Shown piece by piece: positions 17,099 to 25,764 of a stretch of 64,000 nt of DNA (positions within the stretch are counted from its first letter, which is position 1; each line of letters begins with the position of its first letter). A program made the position numbers and the translations under genes. The DNA lies in contig JAHQWJ010000062.1 of the NCBI GenBank assembly GCA_029856125.1, positions 105,658 to 169,657 on the forward strand, read 5' to 3'. This DNA is from Promethearchaeia archaeon. Its GTDB lineage: Archaea > Asgardarchaeota > Lokiarchaeia > Sigyniarchaeales > SOKP01. The notes below the pieces were generated by a model. That model saw nothing but the letters and a program-made list of their open reading frames with translations. It was not told where the DNA came from and ran no database searches.

Positions 17099-17778
17099 GA
17101 TAGGAACTTCCAATTATTAATATCTTTGGTAATACTCTCAAGAAAGTACGATGCTAAATCCGCGTTTTTTATTTTTAATAGGAGAAATAATTTCGCTAAG
17201 TGTTTACAGAATTTCTTATTTTCTGCTCTTTTAGTCTGAAAATCAAGGCAATTATGTTTTATCACTTTTTCACTTATGTTTATATCAATGTTATACGGAA
17301 TCTTTTGAGAACCTTGAACTTCAGCTTTAATTATTTTTTGTTTAGGATCGATAGATCTAAATTTGTATGCGCTATCAGACTCTGCTACTGCTCTATTTAT
17401 AGTTCCTTTATCAAGTAAAGCTTTTAATAAAATTTTGAACTTATTTACATCTTTATTTTTAGATTCATTGCTGAACTCGTTGAAATCGTTGACATCTTTT
17501 ATCTTTTCTGAAATGTGCGTTTTCCTTTTCTCATGCCATTTGTTTAACTTAAGAGCTAAAGATTTGGATAATTTAATTCGCTCATCGCCTTCTAGTATTA
17601 AATAATCTTCATGAATGGCTGTATTTATGAATTCTTTTGCCTCTTTAGGAGAAAACAGAAACAGTTCAAAAGAAATTACGTGCAAGAAATCATCTTGTTG
17701 TATACTAGGAAGTTCTATAATTTTCCAAATATGTAAAACCATCTCTGAGGTATTGCCACGTGGAATCGCAAAATTCAC
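17095..17778 (-). CDS. DUF2240-like archaeal protein with C-terminal Cys/His motif
   Basis: The N-terminal 75 residues (LHVISFELFLFSPKEAKEFINTAIHEDYLILEGD) resemble the archaeal DUF2240 winged-helix-like region. The middle is charged and probably disordered. The C-terminus has HNCLDFQTKRAENKKFCKHLAKLFLLLK, with the C...CxH spacing seen in SWIM-type zinc motifs. It lies on the same strand 34 nt downstream of the polymerase D small subunit and is probably cotranscribed with it, so a role in replication or repair is plausible but not shown. Confidence 0.65.
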   Translation of the reverse strand: MNFAIPRGNTSEMVLHIWKIIELPSIQQDDFLHVISFELFLFSPKEAKEFINTAIHEDYLILEGDERIKLSKSLALKLNKWHEKRKTHISEKIKDVNDFNEFSNESKNKDVNKFKILLKALLDKGTINRAVAESDSAYKFRSIDPKQKIIKAEVQGSQKIPYNIDINISEKVIKHNCLDFQTKRAENKKFCKHLAKLFLLLKIKNADLASYFLESITKDINNWKFLS

Positions 17779-17812
17779 TTAAAGCACCTAATACAATTAA
17801 AAGTAGAAGAAT

Positions 17813-19591
17813 TTAATTAATTTTTTTAAAATCGAGTGATAAAAAATCTAAAGAATCCAATTCAATTACTGGTACTATACCTGGAGTAGGTACTATCCCA
17901 AAGCTTTTCATAAAGTCAGTTTGAGCTTGAAAACATCCCGAATTTACGAGAGTTACATTCCTGTATTTTCCTATCCCGTTTATATGTATGTGTCCGGTAT
18001 GAAAGATATCAGGGATCTTTTCTACTATTAGATGATCAGTGTCTATAGGAGCAATTTGCGTTTTTCCCCCAAATATTGGAGCAAGATGTCTACATATTAG
18101 AAATTCTTTCATGGTCTCGATCGGTTTATTTATGTCTAAATCGTGAATTAATCTATTAATATCGTGCATACTCTCTCCATGATATATAAGTGTGTTGACA
18201 TTATGAGTTTTAATTAAAGAAGGGTTGCCCAGACATTTGATTCCCATGTCAACTAAATCTTCGCAATATTTCTTTGGTACTGCGGGTCGAGGTATTGCGT
18301 TTCTTACTGGTTCGTGATTTCCAGATACAAAAAATATTTTAATATAGTCCGGAATTTCTAAAAGAAGATCTGAAGCTTTTTTAAATTGTTTATAAATGTC
18401 TGAAATGACGAGATCTTCTTGTTGGTTGGGATATATTCCTATTCCATCAATTAGATCGCCATTGATGACTAAGTACTTTATCTTCCCAGCCTTTTCTCTC
18501 AGGAGTTTATTTTTACTTTTACCGTTTAAAAAATTAATAAATTTAGTAAATAAGCCTTCTTCAAACTCTTTACTTCCAATGTGAATATCGGAAATTAAAG
18601 CGATTGAGAGAGGATCGGGTGATAGGTTAGGCTGAAAATTTGTCGGAATATCTATTTTTGAGATGTAGGAGGCAAAAATTATTCCTTTTCTCCCATGTTC
18701 ACCAGGATTATACAAACCCTTAACGAACACCATCTGATCGTTAAGAGTTCTTTCTATAATTTTGACGGAATCTAAGTTCTCCGAATTATTTTGAATCAGT
18801 ACGCTAATTTTGCCTGTTAAGTCCTCCAATGTAAAAAGAAAATTCCCCTTTTTTGTTTTATGAATTTTATCTACTAAACCTAATGTCGATATTTCAATAC
18901 TATTAGAAATCCTAAATATGTTATTGATATTAGTAGTCGAACTTACTTCCGGTCTTTTTCTGATGAGGTTCTTAAGCTTATTAAATTTGTCAAGCGTTAA
19001 TTCGTAAAAATCATCGTACTTTCCGTCAGTAAATAATTTATTGGTAGGATCTTGAATAATTTCGTAGTTAGATTTATATTCTTTAGCAATAGGTTTAAAT
19101 GTAAAAATAGATTTGGTGGATTCGAATCTTGGAGTTTTTTTCGTGTTTTTCATTTTGGTAATTTGCTTGGGCAAGATATTTGTGTTAGAAGTTTCTTGGC
19201 TTTTGTATTCTGTTTTAGATTTTTCATTAATGGGTGGAAATTCTGATGGGAGATTTTTATCCATTAAGGAGCTCGTAACTGCTTCTTGTTGAAGATTGGA
19301 ATATTCGGATATTTTGTTGGTTTTTTCATGTAATAGCAGAGAATTGGTTTTAGATATGTTGCGTTTCAGCACTCTTTGAAGTTTTTCGTCTGAAATGTCT
19401 TTTATTACAGTTTCCGTTAAGTGGCTCTTAAACGAGGGAATAAAACTTGTTTCCCTAATAAGGAGATTTAAGTTCTTCAACGGATTATTTATGTTCATAA
19501 CATTGTCTAGCATCGTAGGAGATATATTTATACCCGAATTTATTAGTCTATTTAGAATAACCTTTTTCTGCTCTGTGATTTTGGTTTCCAA
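17813..19591 (-). CDS. polB: DNA polymerase D small subunit (DP1), 3'-5' exonuclease
   Basis: The 592-residue protein shows the DP1 order. A helical N-terminal domain and a variable linker (about 60-200) are followed by an OB fold (STLGLVDKIHKTKKGNFLFTLED) and a calcineurin-like phosphoesterase domain. The metal-binding motifs are complete: LISDIHIGS, INGDLIDG, VSGNHEP, YHGESMHD, RHLAP and HTGHIHING. The exonuclease should therefore be active. DP1 proofreads for and binds DP2. It is divergent from dp2, 268 nt apart, an arrangement that allows joint control. Confidence 0.97.
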   Translation of the reverse strand: METKITEQKKVILNRLINSGINISPTMLDNVMNINNPLKNLNLLIRETSFIPSFKSHLTETVIKDISDEKLQRVLKRNISKTNSLLLHEKTNKISEYSNLQQEAVTSSLMDKNLPSEFPPINEKSKTEYKSQETSNTNILPKQITKMKNTKKTPRFESTKSIFTFKPIAKEYKSNYEIIQDPTNKLFTDGKYDDFYELTLDKFNKLKNLIRKRPEVSSTTNINNIFRISNSIEISTLGLVDKIHKTKKGNFLFTLEDLTGKISVLIQNNSENLDSVKIIERTLNDQMVFVKGLYNPGEHGRKGIIFASYISKIDIPTNFQPNLSPDPLSIALISDIHIGSKEFEEGLFTKFINFLNGKSKNKLLREKAGKIKYLVINGDLIDGIGIYPNQQEDLVISDIYKQFKKASDLLLEIPDYIKIFFVSGNHEPVRNAIPRPAVPKKYCEDLVDMGIKCLGNPSLIKTHNVNTLIYHGESMHDINRLIHDLDINKPIETMKEFLICRHLAPIFGGKTQIAPIDTDHLIVEKIPDIFHTGHIHINGIGKYRNVTLVNSGCFQAQTDFMKSFGIVPTPGIVPVIELDSLDFLSLDFKKIN

Positions 19592-19859
19592 ATTTGATTC
19601 TCCCGTGATTGAATTATTATGTTTATTAAAAGATAAAGATAAATTGTTTATTATTAAAGAATAAACAATGTTTATAATTATTAGGAGGGCATGCTAATTC
19701 TCATACTTTTATCAAAAACTTTAAATCTCCTCAAATTCAAATAGTTCGATTCAACTAACCTATTAATAAAATATTTTATTTTGAACCAAGAAATTTAACA
19801 TTATGTAACCTAATTTTCAACAATAGGATTAATTATCTTATCAATGTGCGGACACTATT

Positions 19860-22800
19860 ATGGTAGAAATGAGTAAAAAAGTGGAAGACTACTTTTCTCT
19901 GTTGCAAAGAGATGTTGATAGATGCTACGAAATTGCAGAAAAGGCACGCCAAAAAGGACTTGATCCCGAAATGTTTGTAGAATCTCCTCAAGCGAAAGAT
20001 TTAGCTGGAAGAGTAGAAAAACTTGTAGGACCAAAGGGCGTCGCGGATGTGATAAGAGTTTTAAAAAATCAAGGAAAAAACGATGATGAGATTGTGTTTC
20101 AAGTAGTTTCTGACATTCTCAACCAAAAAATCGTAAAAATTGACTCTTTAGAGGAAAGGGTTGAAAGGGCTATCCGGGTAGGTCTTGCTATAAAAACTAT
20201 GGGTGTCGTTAGTGCCCCTCTTGAAGGCATATCAAAAATATTAATACGAGAAGATCGGCACAACAATAAATATTTATCTTTATATTTTGCAGGTCCGATT
20301 AGGGCTGCTGGAGGTACAACAGCCGCTTTATGCGTTCTGATTGCGGATTATGTTAGGAAACGATCAAATATTCCAAAATATGAAGCAACTGAGGGTGAGA
20401 TAGGAAGATTCGTTGAAGAAGTAAAATTATACGATCGGAGAGTTCACTTGCAATATCCCTCATCTAACGATGAAATTCGATACGCCGTAGAACATCTACC
20501 TGTTGAGATAAACGGAGACTCTACTGAAGACGAAGAAGTATCAGCGTTTAGGGAATTACCTAGAATCAAAACGAATAAAATTCGAGGAGGTGCTTGTTTA
20601 GTATTAAACGATGGGATATTGCTTAAAGCTCCAAAACTTCTTAAGATTGCTCAAAATATGAAATTAGAAGGTTGGGATTGGCTAGGAAAACTAAAAGATA
20701 TCGCACAAAAGGAAGAGAAAGAAAACAAAAGGGATGGTTTAGAGAGCAAGTCTACTAATAAAATCATACCTAACTCTAAATATGTTTCTGATATTATCGC
20801 TGGTAGGCCGGTTTTTAGCCATCCTTCCAAAATTGGTGGACACAGAATGCGTTATGGAAGATCACGTAATACCGGATTAGCTGCGGCAGGATTGCATCCT
20901 GCAACTATGACTATTTTGGACAGTTTTATAGCAATTGGAACACAATTGAGAATTGAAAGACCTGGAAAAAGCACAAGTATTTGTCCTGTGGACTCGATAG
21001 AACCACCGATAGTAAAACTCAAAAATGGGAGCGTAGTAAGGGTTTCGAGCGCAAAAAAAGGAAAAGAACTCTTTCCAGACATCAAAGAAATTCTTTTTCT
21101 GGGAGATATTCTCTTTGGATTTGGGGAGTTTTCTGAAAATAACCACAAACTGGTCCCATCTGGGTATGTTGAAGAATGGTGGGCTTTAGAGTTAGAGGAA
21201 GCATTAAAAACAGAACTAGGATCAAACAACGAATCACATAAATTTATCGAGGATCCCTTTAATAACATTCCCTCGGCAAAGGAAGCTATCAATTTAGCAA
21301 AAAAATTTGCTGTACCCTTGCATCCTAAATACACCGATTATTGGGGAAACATTTCCGTAAGTGATTTAAGTACTTTAAGAGAAGCTTTGACTACTGGCTT
21401 TGATGATAAGACTAAGAAAATAAATTTAAAAAATAGAACTTCTATAAAAGAAATTCTAGAAAGAGCTTTTATTCCTCATATAGTTGATGAAAATTGCTTA
21501 ATTCTTGATGATGCAACAGTAGAAATATACGAAACTATATTCAATTTAAACCATAAGGAATTTATTGATATGAAAAAAGAAGACAATGTCTTCGATTATT
21601 TTTCGAGCATTTCTCCCATCAAAATTAGAAATAAAGCTCCTTATTTTATGGGAACTCGCATGGGACGCCCTGAGAAGTCTGAAAGAAAAAGCATGAAAGG
21701 CGTTCAAAGCTTATTTCCTCTCAGTGTAAAAGTTGGGAATACAAGATTGGTACGGAAGGCGATTGAGCTGGGAAGAATAAAAATTGATATATGTAGAAAA
21801 AAATGTCCGAAATGTTCCTCAATTACTCCATTTAACCTATGCCCTAAATGCGGATCTCATACTGAATTTCAGAAAATGTGCCTAAAATGTAATAAATATT
21901 ACACTAAAAACGAAAATAAGTGCCAGCAATGCGGAGGTTTATTAGCCTTCTCTAAGGAAGCTTCTTTTAATATACAAAACTATTCAAAAACAATACTCAG
22001 CTCATTAAATATGTCTCTCCCGGACAAATTTAAAGGAATTCTAGGATTGACAAATAAATTTAAAGTACCAGAACCGCTACTGAAGGGAATTCTTAGAGCC
22101 AAAAATGGGTTATTGGTGTATAAAACCGCAGAAATTCGATACGACGCTACAGATATTCCATTAACTCATTTCAAACCTAAAGAAATTGCCACACCTGTGA
22201 GTAGGTTAATTGAATTGGGATATGAATTTGACTATAAAACTAACGAATTAAATAACGAAAATCAGATCTTAGAGCTTCAAGTACAGGATGTCATCCTTTC
22301 AGACGATTGTGCTAAGTACTTTATAAAACTTGCTAACTTTATAGACGACGAATTAGAATTGTTTTATAATCTAGACAAATTTTACAGTATCACTAAGAGA
22401 GAAGATTTAATTGGTCATTTAGTTGTAGGACTTGCTCCTCATACAAGCGCGGGAATTATAGGTAGAATCATTGGTTTTTCGCCCGCACGATCGATTTACG
22501 CCCACCCCTTTTGGCACGCAGCGAAACGTAGAAACTGCGATGGAGATGAAGATGGAATTATGCTTCTTTTAGATCCACTTTTAAATTTCTCGAGGTATTA
22601 TTTACCAAACAAAATAGGAGGTAGAATGGACGCTACCTTAGTGATATCCTCTTTATTAGACCCTAATGAAATCGATAGTGAAGCTCATAATATCGACACA
22701 TTGTTTAAGTATCCCCTCGAGTTTTATGAGGCAACACAGGAATATTTTATGCCATTTGAGATAGAAAAGAAAATGGGTTTAGTGAAAAACCGGTTAGGAA

Positions 22801-23294
22801 CATCAGCGCAATACGAAAACCTGGGTTTCAACATACCAACTAACGATATTAACAACGGTCCTATAACTACAGCATATAAGACCTATGCAAGTATGGAAGA
22901 TAAAATAGATGCGCAACTGCACCTAGCTAAAATTATAAAAGCCGTCAACGATAAAAAGGTTGCTGAGAAGATTTTGACAACACACTTTAATCCCGATATA
23001 ATGGGAAACCTAAGAAAATATGCTTTACAGACTTTCAGGTGCGTGAAATGTAACGAGAAATATAGACGCCCACCTCTCTCTAATGCGGGAAAATGTACAA
23101 AATGTGGAGGTAATGTTATATTGACCGTTAATCGCGGTGGAATTGAAAAATATATTCCCAAAGCTTTAAAACTTAGCAGAGATTTTGATTTGGACGATTA
23201 TACTATACAACGGATGGAACTAATAAAAGAATATGTTGAAAGTCTAACAAATAATCCCAAGATTAAGCAACAAAAGCTAGCCGACTTTTTTTAA
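19860..23294 (+). CDS. polC: DNA polymerase D large subunit (DP2), catalytic
   Basis: The 1144-residue protein matches DP2. It starts MVEMSKKVEDYFSLLQRDVD, has the KH-like and double-psi-barrel regions, two zinc-binding segments (CRKKCPKCSSITPFNLCPKCG and CLKCNKYYTKNENKCQQCGG), the catalytic RRNCDGDEDGIMLLLD with its metal-binding Asp residues, and a late zinc ribbon (RCVKCNEKYRRPP...CTKCGG). The last residues, QQKLADFF, form a PCNA-interacting PIP box. Polymerase D is the replicative polymerase of most archaea outside the Crenarchaeota. No intein is present at the catalytic site, where inteins often insert. Confidence 0.98.
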   Translation: MVEMSKKVEDYFSLLQRDVDRCYEIAEKARQKGLDPEMFVESPQAKDLAGRVEKLVGPKGVADVIRVLKNQGKNDDEIVFQVVSDILNQKIVKIDSLEERVERAIRVGLAIKTMGVVSAPLEGISKILIREDRHNNKYLSLYFAGPIRAAGGTTAALCVLIADYVRKRSNIPKYEATEGEIGRFVEEVKLYDRRVHLQYPSSNDEIRYAVEHLPVEINGDSTEDEEVSAFRELPRIKTNKIRGGACLVLNDGILLKAPKLLKIAQNMKLEGWDWLGKLKDIAQKEEKENKRDGLESKSTNKIIPNSKYVSDIIAGRPVFSHPSKIGGHRMRYGRSRNTGLAAAGLHPATMTILDSFIAIGTQLRIERPGKSTSICPVDSIEPPIVKLKNGSVVRVSSAKKGKELFPDIKEILFLGDILFGFGEFSENNHKLVPSGYVEEWWALELEEALKTELGSNNESHKFIEDPFNNIPSAKEAINLAKKFAVPLHPKYTDYWGNISVSDLSTLREALTTGFDDKTKKINLKNRTSIKEILERAFIPHIVDENCLILDDATVEIYETIFNLNHKEFIDMKKEDNVFDYFSSISPIKIRNKAPYFMGTRMGRPEKSERKSMKGVQSLFPLSVKVGNTRLVRKAIELGRIKIDICRKKCPKCSSITPFNLCPKCGSHTEFQKMCLKCNKYYTKNENKCQQCGGLLAFSKEASFNIQNYSKTILSSLNMSLPDKFKGILGLTNKFKVPEPLLKGILRAKNGLLVYKTAEIRYDATDIPLTHFKPKEIATPVSRLIELGYEFDYKTNELNNENQILELQVQDVILSDDCAKYFIKLANFIDDELELFYNLDKFYSITKREDLIGHLVVGLAPHTSAGIIGRIIGFSPARSIYAHPFWHAAKRRNCDGDEDGIMLLLDPLLNFSRYYLPNKIGGRMDATLVISSLLDPNEIDSEAHNIDTLFKYPLEFYEATQEYFMPFEIEKKMGLVKNRLGTSAQYENLGFNIPTNDINNGPITTAYKTYASMEDKIDAQLHLAKIIKAVNDKKVAEKILTTHFNPDIMGNLRKYALQTFRCVKCNEKYRRPPLSNAGKCTKCGGNVILTVNRGGIEKYIPKALKLSRDFDLDDYTIQRMELIKEYVESLTNNPKIKQQKLADFF

Positions 23295-23429
23295 GAATTT
23301 GGTATCGTGACAAATATCTAAACAGCCGTTCAAATTTACACTTTTTACTTTCTGAAATTATCTTAAAACTAAGTCTATAATTAAACTAAAAAATCTTTTT
23401 TTTTTAATTACTCTTATAATTAATATTGA

Positions 23430-23514
23430 TGCAGGAGGAGGGATTCGAACCCTCGAACTCCTATGAGACTAGAGCCTCGGTCTAGCACCGTTGACCAGGC
23501 TTGGCAACTCCTGC
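23430..23514 (-). tRNA. tRNA-Leu (anticodon GAG)
   Basis: The minus strand folds as a class II tRNA. The acceptor stem is GCAGGAG with CTCCTGC. The D arm contains AGCCTGGTCAAC. The anticodon stem is CTAGA with TCTAG around the loop CCGAGGC (anticodon GAG at 23476-23478). A variable arm, CTCATAGGAG, and a T arm, GAGGG TTCGAAT CCCTC, follow. The discriminator is A, as for tRNA-Leu, and CCA is not encoded. Position 33 is C rather than the nearly universal U. No intron is present. Confidence 0.92.
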
Positions 23515-23662
23515 TTGATATTACGAGTAAAAAATGTTTTAATTCTTTAAAGATTAAACTACAAATAAAACTTATTTTAATCGAATTAAATTAATGAAAA
23601 GTTAAAAATTTTATTTGTTTAGATTCTTTTATCATTTAAGTATTATTTTAGAACTGATTTAT

Positions 23663-24460
23663 ATGTTTAAGTACGAAAAAATTAAAGTTGAGTTAAACGA
23701 ATCCAATGGGATCGTAACCCTTTATTTTAACAGACCAAAATCAAGAAATGCTTTTAATTTTAACCTAGTAAGTGAATTCTGCTTAGCTATGAATGATTTG
23801 AAATCTTTAAAATCGTTAAAATGCCTTATTATCACGGGAATGGGGAAAATTTTTTCCGTAGGGGGCGATATAAAAGAATTTAAAGAAGCTAAAGACCCCC
23901 AAGAGTATATGGGTAAACTAGCAGATAAACTCCACGAAGGAATAAAATTATTGAAGGATTTGCGAGTGCCGTCTTTAGCGGCGATAAATGGTCCATGTTT
24001 TGGTGCGTCTCTTGGATACGCTTGTAGTTGTGATATAAGAATCTGCCGCGATAGTGCAAATTTTGGAGCTGCCTTCGCAGGGATTGGATTGTCACCTGAT
24101 TCTTCAACATCTTATTACTTGCCAAAATTAGTAGGGTTATCCCTTGCAACAGAAATGATTCTCTTAAATCGAACAATAACAGCAAAGGAAGCTAAGAATT
24201 TTGGGTTGGTATCGATGACTATTTCAGATGAAAAAGATTTCTTAAGTGAAGTAAAGAAAATTGCGTTAAAAGTAAGCCAAGGTCCTACAATCGCTTATCA
24301 AAATATAAAAGATCTTTTAAATAATTCCTACAAAAACGATCTTATATCGCATTTAGAAAATGAATCTGAAAAAATAAAAATTTGTGCTGGGACTAAAGAT
24401 TTTCAAGAAGGCATTAATGCGTTCTTAGAGAAGAGAAAACCAATTTTTAAGGGTGAGTGA
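23663..24460 (+). CDS. Enoyl-CoA hydratase/isomerase (crotonase) family protein
   Basis: The 265-residue protein is a crotonase-fold enzyme, with RPKSRNAFN at the start, the oxyanion-hole segment FSVGGDIKEF, then NGPCFGASLGYACSCDIRICRDSANFGAAFAGIGLSPDSSTSYYLPKLVG. At the first catalytic Glu position of classical hydratases there is Cys/Phe-Gly-Ala-Ser, and the second Glu position falls at SPDS (Asp). It may therefore be an isomerase or another crotonase rather than a standard hydratase. I chose ATG 23663 (MFKYEKIKVEL); an earlier ATG at 23615 would add 16 hydrophobic residues without family match. Confidence 0.85.
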   Translation: MFKYEKIKVELNESNGIVTLYFNRPKSRNAFNFNLVSEFCLAMNDLKSLKSLKCLIITGMGKIFSVGGDIKEFKEAKDPQEYMGKLADKLHEGIKLLKDLRVPSLAAINGPCFGASLGYACSCDIRICRDSANFGAAFAGIGLSPDSSTSYYLPKLVGLSLATEMILLNRTITAKEAKNFGLVSMTISDEKDFLSEVKKIALKVSQGPTIAYQNIKDLLNNSYKNDLISHLENESEKIKICAGTKDFQEGINAFLEKRKPIFKGE

Positions 24461-24601
24461 CCTTCCCGGCGTTTAATTGTTGATGCAATCGTCTAACTAG
24501 TTACTTCCTACTTTTTTATATTAAATAAATTTTTATGCAAGAATATTTACATATTAATATCATAGTGCTATTTAATTCCTAAAAAAAGATGTTATAAGAG
24601 A

Positions 24602-25618
24602 TTGTCGGTCGATACAAAAAAATTAGCAGCGTTATTAGAGTGGTACAAGCAAAGTCTGGGTGACAATTTAGTTGCTGCCCTTGTAGTAAATAGAGACGGA
24701 TTGATCATGGATTCTTTAGTAGGGGATTTGGAAAAATCGCTTAGCGAAGAAATAATTAGTGGATTAAGTGCTTTAGTAGAACCAGTTTTAACTAGAATTA
24801 CGGAAGAATTTAGTTCAGGATCCTTTGGAACGGGAACCTTCGATACAGAAGATTATAGGTTCATATTTTGCGAATCTGGGCCAGAAGCAGTTTTAGTTAC
24901 TGTTCTGGAGGCTATAGCAGGTGTTGATTCTGTTTTCCCTTATGCTTATTTAGCTGCTGAAAAGATCGCGAGGATTTTTGACGGTAGAACTGTAAGCCCC
25001 GTAATACCTAAATTAGTTGCAGACAGTGGTGCTAACAATGTTCAGCGAAAACTGGAAAAACTTCAAAAGGTTAATATCAAATCGGGAGAATATGCCTTTA
25101 AGTTAATTCTAGGAGGTGACGGAGCAGTAGGTAAAACGAGTATGGTGCATAGGTATGTTGAAAATAAGTTTGAGACCGATTATAAATCTACTATTGGGAC
25201 TTCTATTATGAAGAAGGAATGTACGTTTAAAGAACTTAAAAGCAAGGTAAGGTTTGTAATATGGGATTTAGCAGGTCAAGCTCAGTTTAAACGCGTTAGA
25301 CAGTCGTATTTAGCTAACGCCGAAGCGGGTCTTCTAGTCTACGACGTAACTAATCGATCTAGTTTCGAAAATATTGATAAAAATTGGTACCGTGAGATTA
25401 AAAAAGCGTCCCCTAATATTGTACTCATTTTAGTGGGAAATAAAATAGACCTAGAGTCTAATAGAGTAGTGTCTCGCGACGAAGGAGAGACATTAGCACA
25501 AAAATTGACATTGACTTATGTCGAAACCTCTGCTAAAACAGGAGAAAATGTAAATGATGCCTTCAAAATGCTTGCTTTACAAATAATTAAAAAATTTATT
25601 GAAACTCAAGACTTTTAA
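24602..25618 (+). CDS. Roadblock/LC7 domain fused to a Ras-like small GTPase
   Basis: Residues 1-120 form a Roadblock/LC7 domain (LLEWYKQSLGDNLVAALVVNRDGLIMDS; EAVLVTVLEAIAGVDSVFPYAYLAAEKIARI). After a short linker, residues 163-335 are a complete Ras/Rab-type GTPase: P-loop GGDGAVGKTS, switch I TIGT, WDLAGQAQF with the catalytic Gln, NKID and ETSAKTG. The start is TTG 24602. In eukaryotes Roadblock proteins act as GTPase regulators (Ragulator, TRAPP, MglB-type), so this joins a GTPase to a likely regulator in one chain. No prenylation Cys is seen at the C-terminus, as usual for archaea. Confidence 0.93.
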   Translation: MSVDTKKLAALLEWYKQSLGDNLVAALVVNRDGLIMDSLVGDLEKSLSEEIISGLSALVEPVLTRITEEFSSGSFGTGTFDTEDYRFIFCESGPEAVLVTVLEAIAGVDSVFPYAYLAAEKIARIFDGRTVSPVIPKLVADSGANNVQRKLEKLQKVNIKSGEYAFKLILGGDGAVGKTSMVHRYVENKFETDYKSTIGTSIMKKECTFKELKSKVRFVIWDLAGQAQFKRVRQSYLANAEAGLLVYDVTNRSSFENIDKNWYREIKKASPNIVLILVGNKIDLESNRVVSRDEGETLAQKLTLTYVETSAKTGENVNDAFKMLALQIIKKFIETQDF

Positions 25619-25622
25619 GAAG

Positions 25623-25712
25623 AGCCTTTGGGGGGAGTTGAACCCCCGATCTACTGATGATTCGAATCGAACATTTTACGAATCAGTTGCTCTACGACTA
25701 AGCCACAAAGGC
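25623..25712 (-). tRNA. tRNA-Thr (anticodon CGT) with an 18-nt intron
   Basis: The minus strand folds with acceptor GCCTTTG/CAAAGGC, D arm, anticodon stem ACTGA/TCAGT and T arm GGGGG TTCAACT CCCCC. The anticodon CGT is at 25678-25680. Removal of the intron at 25659-25676 leaves a 72-nt tRNA with a seven-base anticodon loop, TTCGTAA. The discriminator is T, as in archaeal tRNA-Thr, and CCA is not encoded. It lies 4 nt after the stop of the Roadblock-GTPase gene, in the opposite orientation. Confidence 0.95.
25659..25676 (-). other. Canonical 37/38 tRNA intron in tRNA-Thr
   Basis: The precursor forms a textbook bulge-helix-bulge. The central helix is TTCG with CGAA (4 bp), the bulges are TAA and TCA, the outer helix is the anticodon stem, and a short AAT/ATT inner stem closes the intron. 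Cutting after the second base of each bulge gives an 18-nt intron at the usual position after base 37. Confidence 0.92.
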
Positions 25713-25764
25713 AAACGAATTATTATAAAAATTATAAATTTTAGAAAACTATAAAATTTTACTA

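Noticed and set aside
20852..21334. Minus-strand ORF of 160 codons inside dp2
   Set aside because: It is antisense to a well-conserved part of DP2 and has no independent signal.
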